Shown in pieces: positions 16,454 through 25,493 of a stretch of DNA of 54,872 nucleotides. This DNA is from Anaerolineales bacterium UBA2395 (GTDB taxonomy: Bacteria; Chloroflexota; Anaerolineae; Anaerolineales; Villigracilaceae). The notes beneath the pieces were generated by a model. The model did no database searches. It had not been told where the DNA came from and saw only the letters and a list, made by a program, of their open reading frames with translations. Positions within the stretch are counted from its first letter, which is position 1. The number at the start of each line of letters is the position of its first letter. The stretch is taken from contig DDSH01000029.1 in NCBI GenBank assembly GCA_002343775.1, forward strand, positions 1-54,872, read 5' to 3'. The position numbers were made by a program, and so were the translations under genes.

Positions 16454-17556
16454 TGCGTCCAACCTATCTTGAAATTGACCTTTCCCAACTCAAAAAGAAT
16501 CTTGAAGCCATTCGTAAACATGTCGCACCGGCGAAGGTCATGCCGATGGTCAAAGCCAATGCCTACGGTCATGGCGTGGATGGCGTTGCGCCGTTCATCG
16601 AACCGTATGTGGATGCCTTCGGTGTTGCGATTGTGGAGGAGGGGATTCACCTTCGCAATCTGGGAATCACAAAACCGATCCTCGTGGCTGGCGGGACGTT
16701 GATCGAACAACTGCCGTTGTTCCTCGAACATGATCTAACCCTCAGCGCTTCGTCACTGGACCTGTTAACAGCCGCTGACCATTTGGCTGAAACCACCCGC
16801 AAGCGGATGAAAGTCCACCTGAAATTCGATACCGGCATGGAGCGGGTTGGAGTCCACGAATACGAAGCGGAGGAGTTTCTAAGGAAATCAATTGCGTGTA
16901 GTCATTTAGAGGTGGAGGGAATTTATACTCACCTCGCCAATTCCGAAAAGGTGGATAGAAAATACTCGCTTTTGCAATGGGAGCGTTTTCAGGAGGTTTT
17001 GCATTTCTATGAAAAGAACAGCCTGCCTGTACCCATGCGTCACATGTGCAATTCGGGCGGCATATTGAACCTGCCCGAAGCGCATTTTGACATGGTGCGT
17101 CCCGGTGTGCTGTTTTATGGAATTTATCCGGGGCGCGACATTGAAAGAAAAGTGGATGCAAAGCCGATTGCAACCTGGAAATCGCGCGTCTCGTACAGCA
17201 AGATCACCCAGCCTGGGCGACCGGTCAGCTATGGGTCGTTGTGGCAGGCTGAGGGGAGTCCGACGCGCATAGCGACCATCCCATGCGGTTATGCCGATGG
17301 ATACTTCCGGCGTATGACCAATCAGGCGCGGGTCATCATCAACGGCAGATCGTATCCGCAGGTGGGGCGCATCTGCATGGATCAGTTCATGGTCCATGCA
17401 GGTGAGGATGAGGTGCGGGTGGGGGATGAGGCGATCTTGCTCGGTGGCGGCATCGCTGTGGAGGAACTGGCAGACTGGGCGGGCACGAACGAATATGAGA
17501 TCATGACCAACATTAGCGCGCGCGTGCCGAGGGTTTTTGTGGGTGCGGTACAATAA
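16453..17556 (+). CDS. alr: Alanine racemase
   Basis: 367 residues. PLP-dependent enzyme interconverting L- and D-alanine for cell-wall precursors. The PLP lysine is K34 in MVKANAYGHG; the C-terminal beta domain has YGSLWQAEGSPTRIATIPCGYADGY cut here as separate blocks (PVSYGSLWQ at about 257, IPCGYADGYFRR at about 275) and RICMDQFMV (about 311), the regions carrying the second catalytic Tyr and active-site Met. Full length for the family. Starts one base inside the GNAT stop, and is followed closely by two lspA genes, so peptidoglycan and lipoprotein functions share one unit. Confidence 0.97.
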   Translation: MRPTYLEIDLSQLKKNLEAIRKHVAPAKVMPMVKANAYGHGVDGVAPFIEPYVDAFGVAIVEEGIHLRNLGITKPILVAGGTLIEQLPLFLEHDLTLSASSLDLLTAADHLAETTRKRMKVHLKFDTGMERVGVHEYEAEEFLRKSIACSHLEVEGIYTHLANSEKVDRKYSLLQWERFQEVLHFYEKNSLPVPMRHMCNSGGILNLPEAHFDMVRPGVLFYGIYPGRDIERKVDAKPIATWKSRVSYSKITQPGRPVSYGSLWQAEGSPTRIATIPCGYADGYFRRMTNQARVIINGRSYPQVGRICMDQFMVHAGEDEVRVGDEAILLGGGIAVEELADWAGTNEYEIMTNISARVPRVFVGAVQ

Positions 17557-17581
17557 GCCGACTTTTCTATTGAGGTGAGCG

Positions 17582-18124
17582 TTGTATTCCAAGTTTATGA
17601 GTTATTTTTTGTTCTTTGGCGTGGCGGGCATCTCGATCGCCCTGGATCAATGGACAAAATGGTGGGTTCGAACGAACATCGAATTTGCCGGGCAATGGCT
17701 GCCGGAATGGTTGGCGTGGCTCAGCCCGTATGCCCGTTTTGTGCATTGGTATAACAGCGGCGCGGCGTTCGGCATGTTCCAAAATGGGAACCTGGTATTT
17801 ACGATCCTGGCGTTTATCGTCATTGGCGCGCTCGTATATTACTTCCCGCAAGCCGAGCAGGAGGATTGGACGCTAAAACTGGCGATGGGTTTGCAGTTGG
17901 GCGGCGCGACGGGGAACTTGATCGACCGCCTGCTGATGGGAAAAGTGACGGATTTCATTTCCATCCTGCGGCTTCCCGTGTTCAACATTGCAGACGCTTC
18001 GATCACGGTGGGGGTGTTGGTGCTGTTGCTGGGAGTTTGGATCAACGAGCGGCGGGAAAAAATGAAAAGCGGCGGAACCCCTCCTGCAGTGGAGGCTCCC
18101 ATGGATTCAGTGAAGGAAGGGTAG
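17582..18124 (+). CDS. lspA: Lipoprotein signal peptidase (signal peptidase II)
   Basis: 180 residues from TTG 17582 (GAGGTGAG site just upstream); an ATG at 17597 gives 175. Integral membrane aspartyl protease that cleaves the signal peptide of lipidated prolipoproteins. Four hydrophobic helices. ALDQWTKWWV at 20-29 is the N-terminal motif; NSGAAFGMF (N58) matches the family's N-x-G-A-A-F motif; the catalytic aspartates are D115 in GNLIDR and D138 in FNIADASI. All key residues are present. Followed 7 bases later by a paralogue. Confidence 0.95.
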   Translation: MYSKFMSYFLFFGVAGISIALDQWTKWWVRTNIEFAGQWLPEWLAWLSPYARFVHWYNSGAAFGMFQNGNLVFTILAFIVIGALVYYFPQAEQEDWTLKLAMGLQLGGATGNLIDRLLMGKVTDFISILRLPVFNIADASITVGVLVLLLGVWINERREKMKSGGTPPAVEAPMDSVKEG

Positions 18125-18131
18125 TGGTTTA

Positions 18132-18683
18132 ATGACGGAAGATTTGAATGTGCAGGAAAAAAATCAGCCTCGCAGCAGGCGATTTTTTATCCTTTTTCTT
18201 GTGGCGGGTGTGTTGGTGGCGCTCGATCAATGGACAAAATGGCTGGTAATCCAGAACATCCCTTTGAATACCTCGTGGCTGCCTGAGTCGCTGGCGTGGC
18301 TGGAGCCATATGCGCGCCTGCGTCACATCCAGAACCGGGGTGTGTCGTTTGGCATGTTCCAGGATGGAAATATGATCCTTACCATTCTGGTCTTCCTGAT
18401 CGTTCTCGGGGTGCTGTATTATGTCTTCACGTTGGAAAGCGAGCAAACGTGGACATGGGTGGCAGCTGGGTTGTATCTCGGGGGCGCGGTTGGCAATTTG
18501 ATCGACCGTCTGACCATCGGCGCGGTGACAGATTTCGTTTCGGTGGGGAATTTCTATATCTTCAATGTTGCCGATGCAAGTATCAACGTCAGTGTGGTGA
18601 TGTTGCTGATCCTGTTCTGGGTTCACGAACGAAATTCCCCTCAGAAACCCGACCCGCAACCTTCAGAGGAAACCCATGAGTGA
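18132..18683 (+). CDS. lspA: Second lipoprotein signal peptidase (tandem lspA paralogue)
   Basis: 183 residues, aligning without gaps to the first lspA product at an offset of ten residues, with about half of the positions identical by eye. It has a longer, polar N-terminus. The catalytic aspartates are kept (D125 in GNLIDR, D148 in FNVADASI), as is N68, but the N-x-G-A-A-F motif reads NRGVSFGMF. The N-terminal DQWTKW is identical in both. It thus looks catalytically competent with a changed substrate-contact motif. Its end overlaps the pseudouridine synthase gene by 8 bases. A recent-duplication origin is unlikely given the divergence. Confidence 0.93.
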   Translation: MTEDLNVQEKNQPRSRRFFILFLVAGVLVALDQWTKWLVIQNIPLNTSWLPESLAWLEPYARLRHIQNRGVSFGMFQDGNMILTILVFLIVLGVLYYVFTLESEQTWTWVAAGLYLGGAVGNLIDRLTIGAVTDFVSVGNFYIFNVADASINVSVVMLLILFWVHERNSPQKPDPQPSEETHE

Positions 18684-19602
18684 CCGTATCGAAACCTTTC
18701 ATTTCGACGAACAAATCTCAGACCGGTTGGATAAATACCTCGTCTCCTGCCTGCCGGAGTTTTCACGCGCACGCATTCAAGGATTGATCGCGGACGGATT
18801 TGTCTCGGTCAACGGCGTAGTTGCAAAGAAAGCCGGGCAAATGCTCGAAGATGGGCATGAGATCGAAGTCCGCATTCCACCGCCTGTGCCAAGTGGACTT
18901 GTCGCGGAGGAGATTCCGCTCGACATCATCTTTGAGAACGACGACCTGATCGTAGTCAACAAACCGGCGGGGATGGTCGTCCACCCGGCGGCAGGACATT
19001 ACTCCGGCACGCTGGTCAATGCCGTCCTCGGGTATGACCCGGATATGGAGGGCATTGGCGGCGAGGAACGTCCCGGTCTGGTGCATCGTCTCGATAAAGA
19101 AACCTCCGGTCTGATCGTCCTTGCCAAGAACGAACGTGCGCACAATTGGCTGCAAGACCAATTCCGTTTACGAAAAGTGGAAAAGACCTATCTCGCTCTT
19201 GTGGATGGCAAACCGCCCACACCGAAAGGTCGCGTGGAAGCGCCAATTGGACGCGACCCAAGTCATCGCAAAAAGATGGCAATCGTCCAACCGGGCAAAG
19301 GGCGCGAAGCCGTCAGCGAATACAAAACGCTCGAAACTTTTAAAAATCACACATTGTTGGAATTCCATCCTCTGACCGGGCGCACGCATCAGATTCGTTT
19401 GCATTGTCAGTTTTTGGGGTGTCCCATCGTCGGTGATTCGGTCTATGGCAGACGAAATTCAGGCTTGGATATTACCCGTCACTTTCTGCATGCCTACCGT
19501 CTGAAGATCCTTTTGCCGGATGAGAAAAGTCCGCACACGTTTGAGGCAGAGTTGCCGGATGAGTTGAAGAATGTGCTTGAAGAGGTGAAGAGATATGAGT
19601 GA
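18676..19602 (+). CDS. RluA/RluD family pseudouridine synthase
   Basis: 308 residues. Converts specific uridines in rRNA (or tRNA) to pseudouridine. An N-terminal S4 RNA-binding domain (about 15-75, RLDKYLVSCLPEFSRARIQG) is followed by the catalytic domain, with the invariant aspartate in GLVHRLDKETSGLIVLAKN and the conserved PLTGRTHQIRLHCQFLG motif. S4 plus catalytic domain is the RluD layout, so the target may be 23S rRNA helix 69, but other RluA-family targets are possible. ATG overlaps the lspA stop; a ribosome site AGAGGA is in the lspA end. Confidence 0.95.
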   Translation: MSDRIETFHFDEQISDRLDKYLVSCLPEFSRARIQGLIADGFVSVNGVVAKKAGQMLEDGHEIEVRIPPPVPSGLVAEEIPLDIIFENDDLIVVNKPAGMVVHPAAGHYSGTLVNAVLGYDPDMEGIGGEERPGLVHRLDKETSGLIVLAKNERAHNWLQDQFRLRKVEKTYLALVDGKPPTPKGRVEAPIGRDPSHRKKMAIVQPGKGREAVSEYKTLETFKNHTLLEFHPLTGRTHQIRLHCQFLGCPIVGDSVYGRRNSGLDITRHFLHAYRLKILLPDEKSPHTFEAELPDELKNVLEEVKRYE

Positions 19603-20638
19603 TATGGACTACATCGATCTCCGCTCCGATACCGTCACCAAGCCCACGCCTGAAATGCGCGAAGCCATGGCAGAAGCCGAAGTTGGCGATGATGTCTACG
19701 GTGACGATCCAACGGTCAATCAACTTCAAGAGAAAGCCGCCGAAATGCTCGGCAAGGAAGCGGCGTTGTTCGTCCCTTCGGGGACGATGGGCAATTTGCT
19801 CGCGCTCCTCGTTCACTGTTCACGCGGCGAGGAAGTCATCGTCGGCGATAAGTCGCACATTTACGTCAACGAAGCAGGCGGGATGGCGGCGTTGGGTGGG
19901 ATCTTTCCGCATCCGGTGCCGAATCAAAAAGATGGCACACTTCGGTTGGATGACATCCGCGCATCGATTCAACCCGACGATTCTCATCGCACCATTACGC
20001 GTTTAATTTGTCTGGAAAATACCCAAAACATTTGTGGCGGTGTGCCGCTCACAGCCGGGTACACTGCGCAAGTGGGGCAGATCGCCAGCGAGCATGGTTT
20101 GAAATTCCACATCGACGGTGCGCGGATTTTCAACGCCGCTGCTGCCTTGGATGTGGATGTGAAGCAATTGGTCGCCCCTGCTGATTCGGTCATGTTCTGT
20201 TTGAGCAAGGGCTTGGTCGCGCCAGTCGGGTCGATGTTGGTTGGGTCGCAGGACTTTATTGCGCGGGCTCATCGTCTGCGCAAGATGCTGGGTGGGGGGA
20301 TGCGCCAGGTCGGTGTGGTGGCTGCGGCGGGACTCGTCTCGTTGGAAAAGATGACGGGACGCCTTAAGCAAGATCATGCCCGGGCGAAGATTCTCTTTGA
20401 GGGGTTGAAACAGGTTCCCGGTCTACGGCTTGAGGCGCAGCCTTCCTCCAACATGGTGTATTTCGACCTGGAAGATCAGATCGAATTAACGGAGAATCAG
20501 ATCATCGCAGAAATGAAAAAACACGGTGTGCTGGTGGACTGGTCTGCACCACGCCAGTTCCGTTTGGTGACGCATTATTGGGTGGATGATGCCGGGGTGG
20601 AAAAAACAGTGAATGCATTTCGCAAAGTGTTGAAATAG
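19595..20638 (+). CDS. ltaE: Low-specificity L-threonine aldolase
   Basis: 347 residues. PLP-dependent cleavage of L-threonine/allo-threonine to glycine and acetaldehyde. Opens with the family's YIDLRSDTVTKPTPEMREAM in two blocks and GDDVYGDDPTVNQLQ; the PLP lysine is K205 in CLSKGLVAPVGS; the substrate Arg region HRLRKMLGGGMRQVGV follows. Full length. ATG 19595 overlaps the pseudouridine synthase stop, with AGAGGTGAAG as ribosome site, so it is the end of the alr-lspA-lspA-rluD run. It is convergent with the GGDEF gene with no base between the stops. Confidence 0.95.
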   Translation: MSDMDYIDLRSDTVTKPTPEMREAMAEAEVGDDVYGDDPTVNQLQEKAAEMLGKEAALFVPSGTMGNLLALLVHCSRGEEVIVGDKSHIYVNEAGGMAALGGIFPHPVPNQKDGTLRLDDIRASIQPDDSHRTITRLICLENTQNICGGVPLTAGYTAQVGQIASEHGLKFHIDGARIFNAAAALDVDVKQLVAPADSVMFCLSKGLVAPVGSMLVGSQDFIARAHRLRKMLGGGMRQVGVVAAAGLVSLEKMTGRLKQDHARAKILFEGLKQVPGLRLEAQPSSNMVYFDLEDQIELTENQIIAEMKKHGVLVDWSAPRQFRLVTHYWVDDAGVEKTVNAFRKVLK

Positions 20639-22177
20639 TTATGGCGTGGGTGCGGCTTCGATCTGGTCGCGCCCGCGTTCTTTGGCAACATAAAGACGGT
20701 GGTCTGCGAGGTCGATCAATTTTTGAACATCGTCTGTTTCGTCGGGGAAAACTGCAATTCCCATGCTGATGGTTGGAACGGGGATGGGGTTATGACTGTC
20801 GCCGCTCATTTTGAATTCTGCCAGCGTTCCACGGATGCGCTGCGCCACTTGCCGAGCTTGCCCGGATGTGGCGTTTGGCAGGGAGATCGCAAATTCTTCA
20901 CCACCCCAGCGCCCCACCGCATCGTTTTGTTTTATGTGGCTGCGGATGATGCTGCAAAGATTGACAAGGACTTCATCCCCGATCGTGTGCCCGAATGAGT
21001 CGTTGTATTGTTTGAAGAAATCGATATCCAGCATGATGAGGCTGAGCGGCTGGTTGAGGTTTCGGCAGGTCTCCGCTTGTTCCCGAAGAGATCGAATGAA
21101 ATAACCATGATTGAGCACCCGGGTCAGACTGTCGAGCCGGGCTTGTTCCTCCACCAGGGCATGGTGATAGGTATTGTCGAGGGCAAGGGCTGCCCGTTGG
21201 GCGATGTTGTTCAGCAGTTCAAAGTCAGCGCGGCTGAAGGCGTTCGGACGATAGGAAGCAACTGCGATGATGCCCTTGACGTGCGAGCCGGTCATGGGGA
21301 TGCCCATCCATGAAAGCGATGGCTGTTGCTTTCCGATGACGACCATGTCGATGCCATCGAGGTTCAACGGTTTCCTCAAGTCTGGCAGGAAGAGCGGTTT
21401 TTGGTGCTTGATGACCCAGCCGGAGAGCGAGCCTTCCAGTTTGTATTTGATATCTGGATAGTATTCACCATCATCGTAGAAAAGCTGCATCTGAAGGCTG
21501 TCATTTTCCTGGATGCCTATGTAGTAGGTATCGGTCTCCAGGGCGTTGTAAAGCGCGGCATTCAGGAGGCTGATGAGCTGGCTGGTTTCGAGCGTGGAGA
21601 CGATCTGTTTGCTGATCTCGTTGACCACCTCCAGCCGGTTGATCTGGTTTTTTGCCAGGGTCTTTACCTGCAAAACGGTCTCGACGATGACCAGCGCCGC
21701 GACGATCAATACACCGTGTACCACCCATGTGATCAATGGAGTTTGGTGAAGGATATGATGAACCGAATGAAAGAATGCGACGATTCCGATCAGCGAAAAA
21801 GAGGGGGTGCGGTCTGAGACGACAGCCGAAGAAAGGGAGGCGATGAAAACGAGAGAGTGGACCAGATAATCAAGTTCTGGTGGGATGAAGTCGATGAACA
21901 GCCCAAGCGCTGTCCCGGCGATGATGGCGTTGACCCAAGTGTAGATGGCTTTGTTGGGGAGGGTGGTGTATATCCAGTAATAGATTCCGATGTAGCCGCA
22001 GCCAGCAATGGCATAAACGATCAGAATTCCCCTGTTCATCAGCGACAAGTCCGGTTGGATCAGCAGGGTGGCGGCGACTGTAATAATCAGGTTCAGCATC
22101 CCTGCAATGATGGCGGGAAGGATGGGGATGATGTTTTCCTGCGGGTGAGAACCGAAACTGCCTGACGCTTTTTTCAT
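20639..22177 (-). CDS. Membrane GAF-GGDEF diguanylate cyclase
   Basis: 512 residues. Six or so N-terminal hydrophobic helices (about 15-165), a GAF domain (about 185-330) and a C-terminal GGDEF domain (about 345-505). The active site is RWGGEEFAISL, so it should make cyclic di-GMP from two GTP. The inhibitory I-site, normally RxxD five residues before GGEEF, reads KQND, so product inhibition may be weakened. DSLTRVLNHGYFIRSL at the domain start and DIDFFKQYNDSFGH (metal Asp) are intact. It lies 3 bases behind an HD-GYP gene, giving an operon with opposing c-di-GMP activities. Confidence 0.93.
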   Translation of the reverse strand: MKKASGSFGSHPQENIIPILPAIIAGMLNLIITVAATLLIQPDLSLMNRGILIVYAIAGCGYIGIYYWIYTTLPNKAIYTWVNAIIAGTALGLFIDFIPPELDYLVHSLVFIASLSSAVVSDRTPSFSLIGIVAFFHSVHHILHQTPLITWVVHGVLIVAALVIVETVLQVKTLAKNQINRLEVVNEISKQIVSTLETSQLISLLNAALYNALETDTYYIGIQENDSLQMQLFYDDGEYYPDIKYKLEGSLSGWVIKHQKPLFLPDLRKPLNLDGIDMVVIGKQQPSLSWMGIPMTGSHVKGIIAVASYRPNAFSRADFELLNNIAQRAALALDNTYHHALVEEQARLDSLTRVLNHGYFIRSLREQAETCRNLNQPLSLIMLDIDFFKQYNDSFGHTIGDEVLVNLCSIIRSHIKQNDAVGRWGGEEFAISLPNATSGQARQVAQRIRGTLAEFKMSGDSHNPIPVPTISMGIAVFPDETDDVQKLIDLADHRLYVAKERGRDQIEAAPTP

Positions 22178-22180
22178 CGG

Positions 22181-25100
22181 TTATTCTGGCAATAATAAAC
22201 TGGCTTGATTCTCGACGACCATCTTCTCGAAAGCAGCGACCATCTCTGGATCAAAGAGGATGCCCGCTTCTTCCCTTAGATATTCGAGCGCTTCAGCAGT
22301 GGAGATCTTTTGGCGATACGGTCGATTACTGGTCAGGGCGTCGAAGGCATCCACCACTGAAAACAGGCGCGCCAGCGGCGGGATTTCCTCGCCTTTCAAA
22401 CCGCCGGGATAGCCCGTCCCGTTCCAGCGCTCCTGATGATGACGGATGACCGGGATGGTATCTTGCAGGAATGGGATCCCCTCCACGATCTTCGCGCCGA
22501 TATCGGGATGCATTTTCATGATCTTCCACTCGGCTTCGTTCAACGGTCCCGGCTTATGGAGGATGGAGTCGCTGATGCCGATCTTGCCGATGTCGTGCAG
22601 AATCGATGCGCGTTCCAATATTTTTAACTGTTCGGCGGAATACCCGAGAGATTCACCCACTTTCACTGCCAGGCTGCTTACCCTCATGCTGTGACCTTCC
22701 GTTTCGCGGTCGCGCGCATCCAATGCCGAGATGAGCGAGGCGAGGGTTTGGTCGTAGGTTTGCTCAAGCATATCGTAGGCGGCTTTGATCTCCACTGCCT
22801 GCCGGCGGGATTCGACCAATAAGAGCGAGCGCTCCAGTGCAATGGCTGCCTGGTTGACGAGCGCTTGCAGATCGTTCGGGTTGGTGGCAGGTTTGTGACC
22901 GGGGTCATCGGGCGCATCCATCCAGACCGCGCCATATTTGCGGATCGGGGTTTGGATGGGCATGCAGGTTCGTAACACCGATTGACCCGGTGAAAAGTAG
23001 ATCAATTGACCGGATGCCATTGCATCCATGACCAGTTGCATGGGGTGTTCGATCGTATCCGGCTTGCCCGCCGAATCGATCCTGACTTCAGCTGCGATGC
23101 TATCGTCGGGGTTGAACAACACGATCCCGGTGGAGGTACTCCTGGCGAGTTTGTGAGCGGTCTGGGCGATGTCGGAAGCGGCGCTTTTGAGATCCTCTGC
23201 CAAAATGATCTGGTTGCTCAACCGGTATAGCAGGGAGGTGATCCGCAGGGAAGCGCGCAGTTCCTGTTGCAGCCATGTGCTTTCAAAAGCGCCAGCCGCC
23301 TGAATGGAAAGCAGCTCTGCCAGCGATTCATCATTCTCGGTAAAGAAGACCTCATTCTGTTTCCCGAACGCGAAAATACCGCCGATGTTCACCTGATGCC
23401 AGCGGATGGGAATGGTGAGCATGGACCGCAGACCGGGGTTGTCGATTGCCAGGTGCGCAGTTGCAGCATACTTTCTGATGTCGCGCACTCGGAAGGGTTG
23501 AACGGCTTGAAATGCGATCTGGATGATGTTTTCCGCTTCGATCGAAGCCGTGAGCGACTCGAGCAACCGGGGCGCATTTCCGGTGGAAGCGCTTTGGATG
23601 AAGTTCCGCTCCTGTCCCAGTTGGATGTGAACAAAGGTGAATTTGGCTTGCAATATCTCCTTTGCGATTGCCGCCACATCCTGCGCCGTGGCGGTTGGAT
23701 CCACGACCGAGGACAGCTGGCTGCCTGCCTGGATGAGTTCCATCAGGCGCTGATGGTACCCGGAGCGTTCCCAGGCACGGGTCAATTCCGCTGCGATCGC
23801 TTCCGCCAGACCGACATCCACGCTGCTGAAAGCATTTGCATGCTCGCTATTTAGAACGATGATGCCATTGACATGCCCATTGTAGAGCAGGGGAATGGTG
23901 ACGGCGGATTGGTTGTTTTCGTTCTCGAACGGGATGTATTCCGCATCCAATCGGATATCGTTGATGATGTGGGTCTTGCGCTGGCGGAATGCCCTTCCAA
24001 GTGCGCCTCTGGAAGCGCTTTGGCGATAGCCGGGTGGGATAAGGCTTGTCTGTCGTCCCGCCGCCGCCAGCAACATGAATTCCTTCCGCTCTGGCTCGTG
24101 GAGATAGATGGTGACCAAGGAGCAGTTCAAGGCTCGTTCCAGTGTGTTCACTGCCAGCTGTGCTGCTACGGGTTGGTCCAATTGGTTTTCGAGCTGCTGA
24201 CTCAGTTCCATGAGCAGGATCAGCTGGGAATTTCGCTTTTTTTCGATGGCGATCTGACGCGAGAGCGCCTGGATTTGATCTGCCTGGGCAATCAGGCGGA
24301 ACCGTATCCCTTCGCGGGTCAAAACGAATGGTTTGATGTAACGCGCCAGCCGGGAGTTCCAGACGGAAGTGCGGTTTTTTAAGACATCTTCCTCGTCTTC
24401 CTCCTCTTCCTCGCGGGTCAATTCCTGCATCAACCCGTTGATCGTCATGAGCACGGTAATGACTTCATAGTTGACGACAATGGCGACAATGATGAAGAAC
24501 AAGACCGCCGCTCCGCGTGCCGATACGAACATGGTGTGATCGATATTCGGCGATCGATCCATGATCACAAGTAACGCGCTCAGGAAGATCAGGATGGTCA
24601 GTTCGATGGTGGCGCCGACCATAAGCACCCTGCGCCCAAGGATGTCATTTTCCGGTATTCGGATTTTTTCCCATGCCATGAAATCCTTGAATAGGATCAA
24701 CAGAACGATGGCTGCCGTTATGATCAGGCTGCCCCACTGCCCATCTTGAATGCACAGGATACTCCATATCAACCAGGGGAGCGCCTGTAATTTTGAGAGA
24801 AGCGGACTGTAACGGAACGTTGGCAGGGTTGCTGCGCTCGCACCCGCAAAGGCGGTGACGAGAAACATCACTGCAAGATGGGTGGAATAACTGCTGGTCA
24901 GGAGATACCCTTCCGGGTGTTTATTCAAGGCGAGGTCGATCCCGGCGGTGAAGCCAATCAGAGCCAGCGTCACACTCAACAGGTCGATCTGTGGGAAGCG
25001 TTTGGAAATGGGCAGGAGAATGACCAATTGCACGATGCCCGAAATAAAAAACACCCCCCCTTCGATGGCAAATCCGCTTTGCAGGTATATCCATGCAAAA

Positions 25101-25366
25101 ACAAGCAAAAATGCGCCGGCAAGAAGCTGGATGAGGATAACCCGCCAATTGGGGACCGGTAGTATGGTTATGATTTGCAAGGATAAAGCGAGCGCGAAAC
25201 TGATGATGCCCGGCAGGATAAACGCCCAACCCAACGGGTCGAAAGGAAACGCCTGTATCTCGCCGGGAATCAACAGAAGGCTTATGCCCATGCCCCCCAA
25301 CAGAAACGACGTGAATAGGTTAAAGTTGTTTTCGGAGGGGTGTTCCATTGCGCTTGAGGATAGCAT
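22181..25366 (-). CDS. Membrane multi-GAF HD-GYP phosphodiesterase
   Basis: 1061 residues (ATG 25366; ATG 25348 is an alternative). About eight hydrophobic helices (15-305) come first, then a coiled coil with an acidic EEEEEDEED patch, then GAF-like domains (about 395-545, 560-710, 725-870) and an HD-GYP domain (about 890-1050). HD-GYP residues are all there: GHSMRVS, ILHDIGKIGISDSILHK, HPDIGAKI, HHERWNGTGYPGGLK in pieces, and FSVVDAFDALTSNRPYR. It should hydrolyse c-di-GMP to pGpG or GMP. It is the promoter-proximal gene, upstream of the GGDEF gene. Confidence 0.92.
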   Translation of the reverse strand: MLSSSAMEHPSENNFNLFTSFLLGGMGISLLLIPGEIQAFPFDPLGWAFILPGIISFALALSLQIITILPVPNWRVILIQLLAGAFLLVFAWIYLQSGFAIEGGVFFISGIVQLVILLPISKRFPQIDLLSVTLALIGFTAGIDLALNKHPEGYLLTSSYSTHLAVMFLVTAFAGASAATLPTFRYSPLLSKLQALPWLIWSILCIQDGQWGSLIITAAIVLLILFKDFMAWEKIRIPENDILGRRVLMVGATIELTILIFLSALLVIMDRSPNIDHTMFVSARGAAVLFFIIVAIVVNYEVITVLMTINGLMQELTREEEEEDEEDVLKNRTSVWNSRLARYIKPFVLTREGIRFRLIAQADQIQALSRQIAIEKKRNSQLILLMELSQQLENQLDQPVAAQLAVNTLERALNCSLVTIYLHEPERKEFMLLAAAGRQTSLIPPGYRQSASRGALGRAFRQRKTHIINDIRLDAEYIPFENENNQSAVTIPLLYNGHVNGIIVLNSEHANAFSSVDVGLAEAIAAELTRAWERSGYHQRLMELIQAGSQLSSVVDPTATAQDVAAIAKEILQAKFTFVHIQLGQERNFIQSASTGNAPRLLESLTASIEAENIIQIAFQAVQPFRVRDIRKYAATAHLAIDNPGLRSMLTIPIRWHQVNIGGIFAFGKQNEVFFTENDESLAELLSIQAAGAFESTWLQQELRASLRITSLLYRLSNQIILAEDLKSAASDIAQTAHKLARSTSTGIVLFNPDDSIAAEVRIDSAGKPDTIEHPMQLVMDAMASGQLIYFSPGQSVLRTCMPIQTPIRKYGAVWMDAPDDPGHKPATNPNDLQALVNQAAIALERSLLLVESRRQAVEIKAAYDMLEQTYDQTLASLISALDARDRETEGHSMRVSSLAVKVGESLGYSAEQLKILERASILHDIGKIGISDSILHKPGPLNEAEWKIMKMHPDIGAKIVEGIPFLQDTIPVIRHHQERWNGTGYPGGLKGEEIPPLARLFSVVDAFDALTSNRPYRQKISTAEALEYLREEAGILFDPEMVAAFEKMVVENQASLLLPE

Positions 25367-25447
25367 AAGAGAAGGATTTTATCTACCTTTTGCTGTCTGG
25401 TTTTCGAGTGCCGGATCTGTGGTGTAAAAAAGCATGCATGCGATTTC

Positions 25448-25456
25448 TGATATAAT
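25448..25456 (+). promoter_or_regulatory. Extended -10 promoter of the purine nucleoside phosphorylase gene
   Basis: TGATATAAT is a perfect extended -10 element (TG-n-TATAAT), predicted start near 25464, about 30 bases before ATG 25494. No good -35 box, as is common for extended -10 promoters. Confidence 0.6.
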
Positions 25457-25493
25457 GCCGAAGCAAATTGGCGGTTCGTGGGGATGAAGCCAG

